Shown: one piece after another, positions 29,820 through 41,300 of the stretch
Layout of the letters: the number at the start of each line of letters is the position of its first letter
Position numbering within the stretch: position 1 is the stretch's first letter
From: Schizochytrium sp. TIO01
Taxonomy: Eukaryota > Sar > Bigyra > Thraustochytrida > Thraustochytriidae
Reading direction: 5' to 3'
Assembly (NCBI GenBank): GCA_004764695.1
Contig: SMSO01000014.1
Span: forward strand, 3,733,148 to 3,797,147
DNA: 64,000 nucleotides
Notes under the pieces: model-generated
What the model saw: only the letters and a program-made list of their open reading frames with translations
Told to the model about the DNA's origin: nothing
Database searches by the model: none
Position numbers and translations under genes: made by a program

Positions 29820-30953
29820 CTTTAATTGTACACGTGTATTAAATTAGCACCCCTCATACTTTCCTAATATGAGGGTGTGGGTATTTTAAGACATATTAGG
29901 AGTATCTATCCCCTGAATAGGAGTATAGGGCTGGGCCATGGCTGTTGCTGTACGGTTTTGAGGTTTCTTCGCTTTGCTTGGTTGACTGACCTCGCGAATT
30001 GGCTATGGATCTAAGATAAAAATCAACCTCATGTAAATATGACACATAATCATTGCCTGCCATAGTTGATATGTATTTCTGGGAGTCCTTTCGCAGGTTT
30101 TGCAGTTGGATTTATTCTTTGCTAACAGATCTCGCAGGTTCTTTCGCGGAAAGAAGCAGTTGCTTCTAAGAGTCATTATTAGTTATATATGACTGGAAAC
30201 TGGGATTGGTGTGATTAGTGAGTAATAGGAGTAGGTTAGCACCTTCCTGGTGGGCAGGGAAAAACAAAATGGGGTAAAAGGGGATTTTCCTGTAGACAAA
30301 CTTGGCAAAAGAAGGACTTCACGAAGAAAGAATCTTGGCACTGGAGGCTGAGCTGAGTCTTGCATCCATAGTAGAAATACACAAACCTAATTTGATCAAT
30401 ATTTTGAAAGAAACTTTCCACCTCAGCACCTAATATTTTATATATCCATGCAAAGTGCAACCTCATTTTTTATAGGATAAAGAGTTAGGTGTACGTATGT
30501 ATCAATACTATGTCTAAATACGAGAGTAAAAGCATCCGTTGGGTTCACCGTCGGAAGAGGGACAAGATGGTGTTGTATTGCAAATATACGAACAATAGAA
30601 AAACAAAAGGCTCTCGGGACTGAGTAGTGGCAGGCGTGAAAGAGAACGTTTGGGCATCTAGCGAACAGGAACACAGACGAATCAAACGGCCTCATCATTC
30701 AAGAGTGAACTTGCAAGAATCTGTGGTCTATTCTAGTTCATTACTGATTGTGGTTCAAGACATCAATATAAAAGAGGCACACGTGTCACTGCAAGTGGGG
30801 CGCAACGTTTGACAGAATAAGTAGCTTGCGCAAGTGAGGAGGTACCGAGTCCGTCGCTCTGACGTGCAAGTGTTTTACGGGCAAGGAACGTCCTTCGCTC
30901 CCTTTCTATATTCTCTTCACTAAGATTAACAACAGAATTGGGGAATTACTACT
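29820..30953. other. Divergent 5' region of cytochrome b5 and kinesin genes
   Basis: This 1.1 kb stretch should contain the missing 5' exon of the cytochrome b5 gene and both promoters. Just upstream of the acceptor lie two overlapping inverted repeats (29851-29901) and a direct repeat AGGAGTAT. A short ORF with ATGGCCCAGCC on the minus strand (about 29940) stops after 17 codons and has no evident splice donor. Confidence 0.45.
29851..29901. repeat. Overlapping inverted repeats (alternative stem-loops)
   Basis: CCCTCATA (29851-29858) pairs with TATGAGGG (29868-29875) across 9 bases. TCCTAATATG (29862-29871) pairs with CATATTAGGA (29892-29901) across 20 bases. The two stems share 29868-29871 and cannot form together. 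They lie next to the putative cytochrome b5 splice acceptor. Confidence 0.75.
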
Positions 30954-33137
30954 ATGCGCGTCTGCAGTTCTCCGACCAAAAGGTCAGAAATGTCAGGCTC
31001 CGACACGCCTTCGAGTAGAAGAAGCAAATCAAGCAAAGGTTCAAACTTTATCTCTGGTTCAGGTATGGTCATGTCAAATAGTAAACCAAGTTTAGAGCGA
31101 GTTAAAGTGCATTGCCGTCTGCGTCCATTTTTAAGTCACGATGATGATCAAAGAGCGGAATCAGTGGTGAGGGGACATGAACGAAAGTCACAGAGTATGT
31201 CCTCGAGACCAAGTAGCAATAATAACGAAGAGGATGCGCCTGATCTTGTTACTTTACGCAACGAAACATTTCAATTTGATTCCTTCCTTGGAAGTCGAGC
31301 GGATCAAGCTTCTGTTTATGAGCGTGTTGCTGCACCAATTGTCTCAAGCGTATTGCAAGGGTACAATGGCACTGTCTTTGCATATGGACAAACGGGAAGC
31401 GGGAAAACGTATAGCATGTTTGGAGGTAAATCTACTGCAGATGCTGGCATAGTCCCACGAGCTCTAGTTCACATTTTTAAGGTCATCAATGAAGATGAGA
31501 ATTTCGACTACTCTGTAACGCTGTCGTACGTCCAGCTATACTGTGAGCTACTCACAGACTTGTTGAATCCGAATGGTTTTGAAGATGAACAAGGCCGTAA
31601 GAGCTTATTGATTCGTGAGGACACCCGGCGCGGTGTTTTTATTGAGGGTGTAAAGTGCGCATCTGTGGAGTCAGCTGAAGACGCAATGAGCCTCATTCAG
31701 GAAGGAGATGAGCACCGCGTGCGGGCTGCAACAAATATGAATGCTACCAGTAGCCGTTCACATGCATGCATCATTCTAAATATTACAAAACGCAAGATAG
31801 CAGATACTAGCGCACAAGGGAAAGGTAAAAAGTCAAAGGTTAAGTTTGGCAAATTGATCTTGGTCGATTTAGCCGGTAGCGAGCGTGTAAAGAAAGCATT
31901 AGGGGAGAATCATAATCATCATGGCACACGTTTTATGGAGTCAAAGGCTATAAATTTAAGTCTCTCGGCTCTGGGCAACTGCATCTCGGCTTTGGCTCAA
32001 CAAAAGCAGCATGTCCCGTATCGAGATGCTAAACTGACGCGCCTTCTAAAAGATTCTCTCGGTGGCAACTCAATGACGGCCCTGGTGCTGAATGTAGCTC
32101 CTGATGAGTCTCACGTGAGTGAAACAAAGTCAACATTAACCTTTGGTCAACGTGCAATGGCAGTTCAAACACGTGTGTCGATCAATGAGCAGGTAGATTT
32201 CCAGGCTCTGTACAGCAATGTACAAGCAACTCTTGATCGCAAAGATGATCGAATTCACGAACTAGAAATTGCTTTGAGTAAACTAAGAATTGAGCTCAAC
32301 AATGCTCTGCAGCAGGCAAACAAGGCGGAGCAGGAATGCAGCATGGCCTCAATGCAGCTGAACACATTGTCCCTGTCCGGCGATGTAGCAGAGCAGGTTG
32401 TTGCTTTACAGAAGGAACACGCTCGTTCAATATCTTTGATGCGAGAAAAGTACGAACAAGAGTTATTGGAGGAGAAGCAGCGCTCAGCCACTGCGCAAGA
32501 AGAGTGGCACCGAATTGATTATGAACTGAAGGACGAACGCGAGGAGCATTTGCGAACTTGTGCTCTGCTCAGGGATAAGCAGGCACAGCTCGCTGAAATT
32601 GAACAAACAAAGGAGGAACGGATTGCAGAGCTTTTTGAAGATCTAAAAGGCGCGCAGGAGCGAGCAGACTCATTGGCTAATAAACTTGATGCGTCGGGAA
32701 AGGAGCGAGAAAAGGTTGCTGCTGAAGCTGCGAGAATGCGCACTGAGTTAGAAAAGGGTAGAGAGTTTCAAGAGCGCGGATTACAATTAATGGAAACGTT
32801 AACATCTCGTGTAGAAAACTTGGAGGATCGTCAAAGGCTAACCCGTCAAAATGTATCATCCTCACCAAGTTCGTCACATCGAAGTGATCCTGACACACGT
32901 GTGGAGAGTCGAGTTTCAAGACAGGCTCGACAAATGTCAACTTTGACAAAGCCCAAACGATTCTCTGGATCAAGAATCGTTCCAGAACCAAGTAGGAGTA
33001 ATAACAACCATGTTGATCAGCATGATGGGACAGCGTCACGGGGAAGTAGCCGTATCACAAACTCGCGACGTGGATCTGCAGGAGGACTACCTCCTTCCCG
33101 TATTGGCTCTGCAACTGCATCTATTTTGAGATTCTAG
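30954..33137 (+). CDS. Kinesin with N-terminal motor domain
   Basis: The ORF starts at the ATG at 30954 and encodes 727 residues. The motor spans about 48-406: P-loop GQTGSGKT (145-152), switch I NATSSRSH (263-270), switch II DLAGSE (305-310) and the microtubule-binding block HVPYRDAKLTRLL. All nucleotide-binding elements are intact. A long coiled coil (about 415-645) should give dimerisation, followed by a basic Ser/Arg-rich tail. The motor begins LERVKVHCRLRPF and contains LQGYNGTVFAYGQTG, which resembles armadillo-repeat (ARK) and related ungrouped kinesins, although no armadillo repeats are present. A plus-end-directed motor is expected from the N-terminal position. Cargo cannot be inferred. 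Confidence 0.95.
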   Translation: MRVCSSPTKRSEMSGSDTPSSRRSKSSKGSNFISGSGMVMSNSKPSLERVKVHCRLRPFLSHDDDQRAESVVRGHERKSQSMSSRPSSNNNEEDAPDLVTLRNETFQFDSFLGSRADQASVYERVAAPIVSSVLQGYNGTVFAYGQTGSGKTYSMFGGKSTADAGIVPRALVHIFKVINEDENFDYSVTLSYVQLYCELLTDLLNPNGFEDEQGRKSLLIREDTRRGVFIEGVKCASVESAEDAMSLIQEGDEHRVRAATNMNATSSRSHACIILNITKRKIADTSAQGKGKKSKVKFGKLILVDLAGSERVKKALGENHNHHGTRFMESKAINLSLSALGNCISALAQQKQHVPYRDAKLTRLLKDSLGGNSMTALVLNVAPDESHVSETKSTLTFGQRAMAVQTRVSINEQVDFQALYSNVQATLDRKDDRIHELEIALSKLRIELNNALQQANKAEQECSMASMQLNTLSLSGDVAEQVVALQKEHARSISLMREKYEQELLEEKQRSATAQEEWHRIDYELKDEREEHLRTCALLRDKQAQLAEIEQTKEERIAELFEDLKGAQERADSLANKLDASGKEREKVAAEAARMRTELEKGREFQERGLQLMETLTSRVENLEDRQRLTRQNVSSSPSSSHRSDPDTRVESRVSRQARQMSTLTKPKRFSGSRIVPEPSRSNNNHVDQHDGTASRGSSRITNSRRGSAGGLPPSRIGSATASILRF

Positions 33138-33414
33138 TAACATTCTTTGCGTCTTGTTTTACCCTACAGAACAAGCGTACGGGATCTCATAAGCTTATTA
33201 CTGCAACTTCATCTTCTATGTGCCCTAAAACATAAATAGATAGATACAAGGGATAAGAAAGTGAATAAACTTGTTGATATAGTTCCAGTAAGATATCATT
33301 TGATCAATTTAAAGAGTTGGCATTTATCATATGAAGGTCGCGTCGTAGTATGCAAAGGTGTGACGACAACACTTGTAATTAGTGTATTTGTATGGTTTGA
33401 TTGTCAGATAATGT

Positions 33415-34638
33415 TCAATAAGTTTTCATGGAAAAGTGCTGGGAGCAATAGTTGGTTCCAGTCTTGACACTCCGCTGGCATGCAGGGAGGGCGCAGCGCT
33501 TGCCACCACCGTGGCTTTTGCAGAAGCCACTGCCTTGGTCCTTCTTGGTGCATCCAGACTTTTGGCAGCGACGGCCACCACCGTGAGCTACACAGAAGAA
33601 TGTAGCTCCCTCCGCACCCTTTGTGCACCCGTCTGCTTGGCAGCGACGGCCACCACCGTGGCTAGTGCAGAACTTGGATCCTGAGCGAGCGCTACGTTGG
33701 CAGTTGAGTGTCTGGCAGCGACGACCACCGCCGTGACGCTTGCAAAATCCACGTCCACGCGCGAGCTTGTCGCAGTCCGCAAACTTACAGAGCTTGCCAC
33801 GAGACTTGGGGCGCGAAGCGTTGCTAAAGATGGATTCGAGCGAGGAGTAGGAAGAGGTGCGCTCGAAGTCGGTCATAGAGGCTGTATCAATCTCCTGTTT
33901 TACCTTCTTGTACGAAGGCTCCTCATCGTTGCGAATCGACGCGTGCAGTTTCAGTGCAAGCTGGGCAATGTGCTCCTGCTGAGAGATGCTGTCCTTGCAT
34001 CCCCCAAACTCAAAGGGTCCAGCGGGTGCCGGGAATGTCTCGTATGCTCTACGCTTGTTGGGGTTGCACTGCTGCTGAGCTTGGTGCTGGTGCATGTGTC
34101 CAAAGCACTGAGTGTTCTCGAAATGGTGAGAGCATCCGCGCTCAACCGGAGAGGGGAGAGGGGAGTTTGCAAGGGTTGCAGCAATCATATCCTGCTGGGA
34201 CTGTTGCTGCCAGTGCGATGGCATGGGCATGGAGTTGTTAGGGGACAGCTCGCTCGGCGAGACCGGGACGTTGGGACCATTCTGGGAGGAGAGCAAGCTG
34301 GGAAGCATAATTTCTAGGAGGGAGGGCTTACGCATGCCGCCCTGCTGCTGGTGGTTATGCTGTTGTTGCTGCTGCTGCTTGTTAGAAAAGGACTGTGCGA
34401 GGAGCGCGGCAATAGAGGCTTGTCTGTGGGGCATCATTTCGCTGTACAGGTGTGCCGGGATGTTGCTAAGGGCGCCTCGGGATGACCCTGATGAAATAGA
34501 GGACAGGTCAAGAGCATCATGTGCGCTTCCAGAGTGCAACATGGAAGCGTTTGACATGCTCATGGAGGGACCGCCGAAGTGGTGCTGGCCCTTGCTGGCC
34601 AGGATGTCCAAAAAGGAGGGAGTAGTCGGCACGTGCAT
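33415..34638 (-). CDS. Five-repeat C-C-C-H zinc protein, 'WRKY19-like'
   Basis: The ORF starts at the ATG at 34636-34638 and has 407 residues. The C-terminal third is five tandem zinc repeats, C-x4-C-x9/10-C-x2-H: 284/289/299/302, 308/313/324/327, 333/338/349/352, 358/363/373/376 and 382/387/398/401. The linkers are almost identical (HGGGRRCQ or HGGGKRC). This repeat is common in oomycete and other stramenopile proteins that are often labelled WRKY19-like; a true WRKYGQK motif is absent. The N-terminal part is rich in Ser, Gln, His and Pro, with a poly-Gln/His run (88-99), typical of activation regions. A nuclear DNA- or RNA-binding regulator is the natural guess. The 5' flank is long and repeat-rich. 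Confidence 0.85.
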   Translation of the reverse strand: MHVPTTPSFLDILASKGQHHFGGPSMSMSNASMLHSGSAHDALDLSSISSGSSRGALSNIPAHLYSEMMPHRQASIAALLAQSFSNKQQQQQQHNHQQQGGMRKPSLLEIMLPSLLSSQNGPNVPVSPSELSPNNSMPMPSHWQQQSQQDMIAATLANSPLPSPVERGCSHHFENTQCFGHMHQHQAQQQCNPNKRRAYETFPAPAGPFEFGGCKDSISQQEHIAQLALKLHASIRNDEEPSYKKVKQEIDTASMTDFERTSSYSSLESIFSNASRPKSRGKLCKFADCDKLARGRGFCKRHGGGRRCQTLNCQRSARSGSKFCTSHGGGRRCQADGCTKGAEGATFFCVAHGGGRRCQKSGCTKKDQGSGFCKSHGGGKRCALPACQRSVKTGTNYCSQHFSMKTY

Positions 34639-35269
34639 GGTATATATGATGTTCAGGTGACGTGCGCCTACTGGAGCTCCTGGTTTTGGGTCTGCTTTAG
34701 TTTGTTTGGTTGAGAGTAAACTATTTAAAAAAAGCTAAAGAAAAACCACAGCCGGAAATTAGACTTCCTTCGCCTTGCAAGAGACGTGACTGTCTCTTTG
34801 CGTAGACCAAGCTGCCGTTTCCCTGGCTGGGCCTTTTAACTGGAACGAGTAAGGGAATAAAGTCAAACGAGCTGCGCTCGTGCTGTGCTCTCTCTCCAGA
34901 GGCCAGCAATCAACTGACTTATCGAATTGATTGACAAATCAAGACTCAGAGAATAGCGAGCGAACGAGCGACCTACGCCCTATGTTCTCGCCAACTCTTA
35001 CTGCCGTCACTGCCGCCGCCGTCGCTGCTGCCGCTACTGTAGTGTATTAGATAGATTAATATTGTTCAGTTATAGTCAATGCACAAGCGGGCAACTAACT
35101 CCGCACGGAGATAGATCTGGGTTTGCTGCTCGCTTGGAGGACTCAATCCGTCTCCGCTGGCTGTTCAAAGCGACTGCTATACCCTATTAGCTAGGTATTT
35201 CCTTAGCAGTTATTAGTGCACGTGCGAGCTACCAATAAAAGACAGAGAAAGAAACAGGGCAAAAAAAGT

Positions 35270-35312
35270 AAACAAACTAACAAACTGACAAACAAATAAA
35301 CAAACAAACAAT
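35270..35312. repeat. AAAC-type microsatellite
   Basis: Imperfect tandem AAAC/AAAT units, seen directly. Confidence 0.8.
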
Positions 35313-35667
35313 TCAACATAGCCAACAAACACAGTCGAGAGCAGAGGGAATGATCCTGCTAGCTAGCTAAGTAGCCCGGTAGCAACTTGGCCCCAGCCAG
35401 TTTCTTGCTTCTTCGTCTCCTTCGTCGTCGCTCGTCTCTCCCGTAGGTAGCGGTGCTCTTTCTGATTCTCACTTTCTTTTCTTTCATTTCCACAAGTATT
35501 TTTTGCAGGTTCTTTCTTTCTTCCCCAAGGGTCTTCTTAAAATTTAATGTTTTTAAATACTTCTTCAAAGCAAACCTTTCCTCCTATCAATATTAAGTAT
35601 CCCAGTCTCTCCTTTCCTTCTTTCTTTCTTTCTTAAGTAAAATTTAAAAGAATAATAATAAAAGAAC

Positions 35668-35709
35668 AAAAGAATAAAAGAATAAAAGAATAAAAGAATA
35701 AAAGAACAA
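35668..35709. repeat. AAAAGAAT tandem repeat
   Basis: About five near-perfect 8-base units, adjacent to the TTC repeat. Confidence 0.85.
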
Positions 35710-35721
35710 ACAATAAAACTT

Positions 35722-35750
35722 TTCTTCTTCTTCTTCTTCTTCTTCTTCTT
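35722..35750. repeat. TTC microsatellite
   Basis: Nearly ten TTC units in a row. Confidence 0.9.
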
Positions 35751-36190
35751 CCTCCTTTCCTATAGTTCGCCTCATTATTCTTTCTCTTTTTGCCGCTGGA
35801 GTTCTTTATGTTCATGGCGGTCACGCGCTCAAGATTGGGCTCGCGCTGGCTGCAAAAGTTCTTGCGTGCAAAGGAGGGCTCTCGCGCGGGTGTGCCGTTC
35901 GCAGGTCAATCGCCCAGACAGACAGAAAGAAAGAAAGGCAGACAGCCAGCCACTCACTCACTCGCTCGCTCGCTCGCCCACGCCCTCACTCACTCGGTTC
36001 AAACCATCAGCGGCGTCGCGAGCTGCGCCTGTCACGCGTCGCCTGCTCGATCGAGCGCTCGTCGGCCTTTCTCTCGGTGCCCTTTTATCCCACTCAGCTG
36101 GCGCTAACTCTGCGAGGCCCCGTGGAATTACGCTTACGGGTAGCTGCTCACTACGTGCTGCGCGAAGGCAACAGGGGCCTTCGTAAATAT

Positions 36191-39000
36191 TGCACTTCGC
36201 CTAAAAATTAAACGCTGCTGTTTAGTTCTGGTTTTATTTTTATTCGAAACGATTATATCAAATATATATGATTTTTATTTTTTATTTTTTTAAATTTAAA
36301 AATTGAATTACTGCTAAATCAGTTGAAAGAAAATAACGAATGCTATGGTGTGTAGATAGATGGTGATGTACGTAAATGTATGTATGCCTACCTTTGGAAC
36401 CACGGTCTCAGCGCTTTGGTCGCGGGAGGAGGCTGTAGATAGGTGGATAGATGGACGAGAAGAGGGAGAGAGGGAGCTGCGTGCGAGATGTCCCTTCGCA
36501 GAGGGCAGCTTGCTTCTTCCTTCCTTCCTTCCTTCTCCCCTCGTGGTGGCGGCCTTGTTTTTCTCTTTCATCACTTTTCCATTAAGTTAGCTTAGCTTTT
36601 GTTTGCTTTTCTTTTCTATTGTGCAAACTCGTGGAAATTCGGAAGGGGTGGAGAAGGAAGAATAATAAGTAGAGATGGAGAACAAAGAAAGAAAACCACG
36701 AATCAAACCTCCCTCTCGCTCTCTCTCTCTATATATATACATATATCATTTACAGATAATTTATAAGCGGCAATACTTTGGTTATTATTTGGAATTTTAT
36801 TTTTTAAAGTAGAAAAGTGCGAATATACAGACGCGAGTAGATAGCTCACACCAGCGTCTATTTTCAACAGCTCGCGACGTTTGTTTTCCTCCTGAATCTC
36901 CTCCTTCGTACAGCTTTGGAGTTCAAGTTATCCGTACTACCTACTGTCTAGCACACCTGCTATATTTATTGATTGATCAAAGTGAACAGAAGATTTCATA
37001 AACAAAAATATCAAACTTTAAAAAAATAAAATTGGTGATGAATATTTTATAAACAACTTTTGGTAAAATAATTAAAACTATTTGAGAATAGTGTATTCTC
37101 TGAGTCAGTTAGTCGGAAAGCGACAGTTAGTTATGCAATTATGGGGTGTGCGCATTTGGAGGCAAACCTATTCATACTAGACATACAAAACTATTTATGA
37201 GCCACGAACTTATTATTCCTATGTTCTGAATGAAGTCATACACTGAAGAGACTTAGAGAACTTGAGGGAAAGAGTGCAAAAGCAAAAACGCACCCAGCTT
37301 CCGGAGAGCCCCAGAGCTGGCTGGCTATGGGCCTATGACCGTCCGGGTGGCAGCGCAGCGCGCAGATTGGGATTGGTGGGTGGACTGGCTGGCTGGCACA
37401 CGGACGAGCGAGCGTCGCGCGCAAAGCTCTTTATTCCAGAGCACGGGAGGAAAACATAGTTATCCTTCCCAAAGAAAGCAAGCAACATGGGTTCCCTTTC
37501 TTCATTCTCGGAGATAAAGTGCGTTTATTAAAGCGTGAATACAATTTAAACTGCTAAATGTATGACAAATATCATCTCGTATGTAATAGAAGCACGCCAG
37601 TCTTCCGCACGTGCAGAGAATGAAAAGCGCGAGAGAACCGCGCGTTTTTCCTTTCATTTCCATTTTATTCATAGGTTTTCTTTTTCATAGTAACAAAAAA
37701 GAAAACTGGAAAAAGCGCGAGATTAGAGCCTTACTACTCTCCTTACTACTTCTAAATAGTCAGTCAGATGTAAGTATGTATTAAGTATGAATATATGTGT
37801 AGCCGAGCAGTCTTGCCGACTATGGGCTGGAGATGTATGCACCTGGACCAGCCTGGGCAAATACACGAGCTATCAATAAGCAGAGCAGTGAAGCTAGCAT
37901 AGGGGTGAACTTCTTTGGGTAGGGAGCACTCTAAGGAGTACCAGGAGCCACGACGGGCAGGCCTATCCAATTGCATCTCGTTGCTTCTTACTTGGAAGCT
38001 TCTCCGCTTCACCCTTTTTGGGGTGTACTTATTGTTTGAGCAAGAAATGTATATATATAAATACTAAGCATCAGAATGTATTTACTATTTTCTAAAGTGT
38101 AGATTCTTATTCACAAGTTGAAGGGAATAAGGAGTAAAATAATAAATGAAACAGTAGTCAGGATACTATCATGATAATTAGAACAGTGTGAGATGATAAA
38201 AGAATGGAGTGTTTCCAAAAGTGAGTCAGATACCTTTTTCCTTTACAAACTAAAAATTAAAGAGCACCTTTTAGTGATTAGGAATAAAAACAAGAAAGTG
38301 AGAGAATCATCCACCACAAAAGAGGAAGCACGAAATCGGGGCGCGCGTCTAGGTTTTGACAATCAACCTGTCGGTTCTTCTTGCTGTTACCCCTTTCTCG
38401 CTGCTTCTTTAGCGCACTTTGCATTGTTAAGCAGAAGCATGATGAGTTTGGATTGATGAAAGTATTTCTGAAGTGATTCATCCAGGAGTTGCCGACAGTG
38501 TCAAGTTCAACGTGGAGATTCTTTGATGCTCATAAATACATTAATGATGCTTTATATTTTGGGCTGCTACGCCATTCAAGTTGACTAAATTCTTCAACTT
38601 GGACCAAAGACCTTCTGCTTCCAAAAATAGCCTTGCTTTGCTTGCTGTGACCTCAAGTTGAACCTGTCATGTAGCTCGCCATCCTCGTCTCCGTTGCTGC
38701 CTTGCACAGTTGAGTCATCAATATATGCACACCAATGCTGGTGCAACAGTGCGATAGTGCAACAGTAAGAGTCCTCAGAAAACATGCATCATGATGCGTA
38801 TCCTGCTTCCAAAGACCTAGACTTTATAATAATATTTATGCTTTTTGTCGTTTCTCTAGCTAGTAAAGTTAAAGGCGTCTTGTCAGTTCAAGGCACGGTA
38901 CATAAACCATATGATTCAACAACGCTCAACCAACATAGATTTCGTGGATTGGTTGTCTTGTAAGGTTTTGTTTTGCATTGTTTTGTTTTGGAGAGCTTGA
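36191..39000. other. Gene-free stretch, part 1
   Basis: Scanning both strands gives only short ORFs without family signatures. It contains T/A-rich blocks near 36228-36300 and 37010-37075, a CT/AT microsatellite (36711-36746) and a TTCC run near 36517-36536. The 9-mer TCAAGTTGA occurs at 38576 and 38653. No RNA gene was recognised. Confidence 0.45.
36711..36746. repeat. CT then AT microsatellite
   Basis: A CT run passes directly into an AT run. Confidence 0.85.
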
Positions 39001-39148
39001 TCGCTTGAATTGAACTATTCCCAAATTTTAAAGTGCCGCATTCTGAATGACTGCCTACTCATTATCACAATCATCATCCTCATCGTGCAATGTCTGCCAG
39101 GCTGGGCAGCAAAAAGTCTCCATGACCGCGTGCTCTAGATAGCTATCT

Positions 39149-39214
39149 CTCACTCGCTCACTCGTTCACTCGTTCACTCGCTGGGTACCAGCATTTCTAC
39201 CGAGTGAACGAGTG
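39149..39214. repeat. CACTCGTT tandem repeat with perfect inverted copy
   Basis: Tandem CACTCG(C/T)T units end in CACTCGTTCACTCG (39167-39180). Its exact reverse complement lies at 39201-39214 after a 20-base loop, and the loop itself contains GCTGG/CCAGC. Confidence 0.85.
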
Positions 39215-40734
39215 GCAAGCACTGACGTGGTCGGGGTGACTGTATCAAAGAGACGGCGCATTAAATGATGGCAGGCTCCACCTGTGCTTTGCGTTGATTA
39301 TTATCGTCATGATTAATTTCCTAAGGTATGGTGATGAGGCTTAATGTGAGCATTTCCACTGGATCATTTTCTGCATTAAGGCAATCAATCTATTAGAAAA
39401 ACATACTCAGGACCTACTACAGCACGCAGCTTGTTTGTCGCCACAATGGTGCATGATTGACAGTCTTAAGTAGCTGTAAATCGCTCAATTTATGTGCACT
39501 GCTACGCACTCGGATGGCGCTCCAAGCTCACCGCTATGGAATAGATCACATTCAACATTATCCCTAAGTTGCGCATCTCCAAGTGCAAAATATTGTAATA
39601 AGGATGTAATAAGGATGGCACCCAAAATACTTTCGAAAAGCCAACGCAAGGGTGAGGACTCAAATTCTGGTCAATGAAGGATTGTTTGCAAGCCAGCGAT
39701 TTCAAAAACTCGAAGTATTCCAAAATAACTTGAGAGGTGCTTCTCGAGCACATATTGCAACATTTCTGCAGATGGCAGGTCAATCCTTTTATATTGTTAT
39801 AGCTATCTGTAGTTTTAGTTTCATTCAATAGCAACAAAAAAGAGAAACGTAAAATCTAAGTTTAAATTTAAAAACAAATGTTTTTTCAAACAATATACTA
39901 ATTTATATGGCCCCATTAAGTTCGATGCAAAGAAGAGAGTGTCTATTCACGTGGGCTTGGATTGCCTAAAGAAAGCAACAACCACAGAATCTCCTTTCAC
40001 TTGTATTTCAATTCTTCTCCTGTTTTAATTTATAGCCTCCAAGTAAATCTTATTTAAACTTTAGAAGAACAGGAAAATACATAAACCCATAAAGTTTACT
40101 ATATATGTATCAAACAGAGATTGAAAAGTTGTCTTCTATATTCTTTATTTCTTCATTTCAACTATTTTGTCTGCCCTTTAAATTTTCAATATATTCCCTC
40201 TTTTCCCCCTTTTTTTTAATATTAAAGAAGAAGGAAAAACGCGCAGAAAAGAAAGAAAAGAAGGAGGGGCTTGAATTCACCTGAACTAAAAAAATGTTTC
40301 GTTTTCCGTAAAATCAAGCGAAACAATTAAAACAAGACAACAAACGGAACCAAGTGTTCCTTATAATAACGCCACGCATATATATCAAACAATATGAACG
40401 TACTATTGTGTTCTTTACCTTGTTGCTCCTGCATATATTATTATATGCGGAATGGCCGAAGAATAAACAGAAAACAAATGTGGGAGCAGTCAGCAGAAGG
40501 ACTTACGAACGAGCGGCGGCCGAGCGAGCGCTTTCTTCGGCTTTGCGCTCGCTACTTACCCACCCACCACCTCCGGGCAGCCAGACGTACTGGCGCTGCG
40601 AACGACCGCGCTGAGCAGTAGCCGTAGCTGGGCTGCTTGCCCGCCAGTTTCTGCATCTACGACAGATGCGGGCAGCTCAATCAGCCTTCAAGAAGGGCTC
40701 CAAGGAGGGTTTCAAGGAGGGCTATATTTGCAAG

Positions 40735-40783
40735 TAAATAAATAAACAAACAAACAAACAAACAAATAAACAAACAAACAAAT
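40735..40783. repeat. AAAC/AAAT microsatellite
   Basis: About twelve tetranucleotide units, seen directly. Confidence 0.85.
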
Positions 40784-40855
40784 GGGAAACGGTGTTCTAG
40801 CATAGCAACCTTGATTTCCTTCGAGGCTTCTGAGTCTTATTCTTGCTTTCGTTGA

Positions 40856-40900
40856 TCAGCTTCGAAAGCTGAAGCAGCAGAAGGTATTGATCGTCGATCA
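40856..40900. repeat. Two adjacent palindromes
   Basis: TCAGCTT/AAGCTGA with a 3-base loop (40856-40872), then TGATCG/CGATCA with a 1-base centre (40888-40900). Confidence 0.75.
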
Positions 40901-41135
40901 CCCGAGTTCTCCATTGCGCAGTTTGTCTGAGATCTGCGTTTCGTCGAACATTTCGACTGGCTGCTGATTCGCTGTTTCGTTGACTACCGCAGGGTCTCAT
41001 CGAGGCCCAGATCTTCTTTGTCTTCTACCCCGGCCTGCGTGCAAATGTAATCGAGCAACCATCCAACGCATGCATGCTCACGTTCAAGAATCGAGCCTAC
41101 GTATGGTCTGCTCATTCGCTCAATTCACATTCATT

Positions 41136-41138
<3 letters not shown>

Positions 41139-41188
<50 letters not shown>
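41139..41188. repeat. TCAA tetranucleotide microsatellite
   Basis: About twelve perfect TCAA units. Confidence 0.95.
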
Positions 41189-41300
41189 TTTCTTTCTTTT
41201 CTTTAAGTTTATTAATTACTTAGGCGCTCGGGATCCACGGTGATGAAGGTGACGATGATAATGCCTGTAGCATCCATGTATTTCTCTATTTATGTTAAGG

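Larger units (their letters stand above)
34639..36190. other. 5' flank of zinc-protein gene, microsatellite-rich
   Basis: No coding gene is supported. The region holds AAAC-type (35270-35312), AAAAGAAT-type (35668-35709) and TTC (35722-35750) repeats. A GC-richer block with CTCG and CACT repeats follows near 35945-36070. ORFs across it are made of repeat-encoded Arg, Lys or Ser. Confidence 0.5.
39001..41300. other. Gene-free stretch, part 2
   Basis: No coding gene is supported. Features seen: a CACTCGTT tandem repeat with a 14-base inverted copy (39149-39214), a T/C tract with TTTAATATTAAAG (about 40200-40228), an AAAC microsatellite, clustered palindromes (40856-40900) and a TCAA microsatellite. 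Confidence 0.45.

Noticed and set aside
41139-41188. TCAA repeat considered as a telomere-like or CRISPR-like array
   Set aside because: It is a simple tetranucleotide microsatellite without spacers and is internal to the window.
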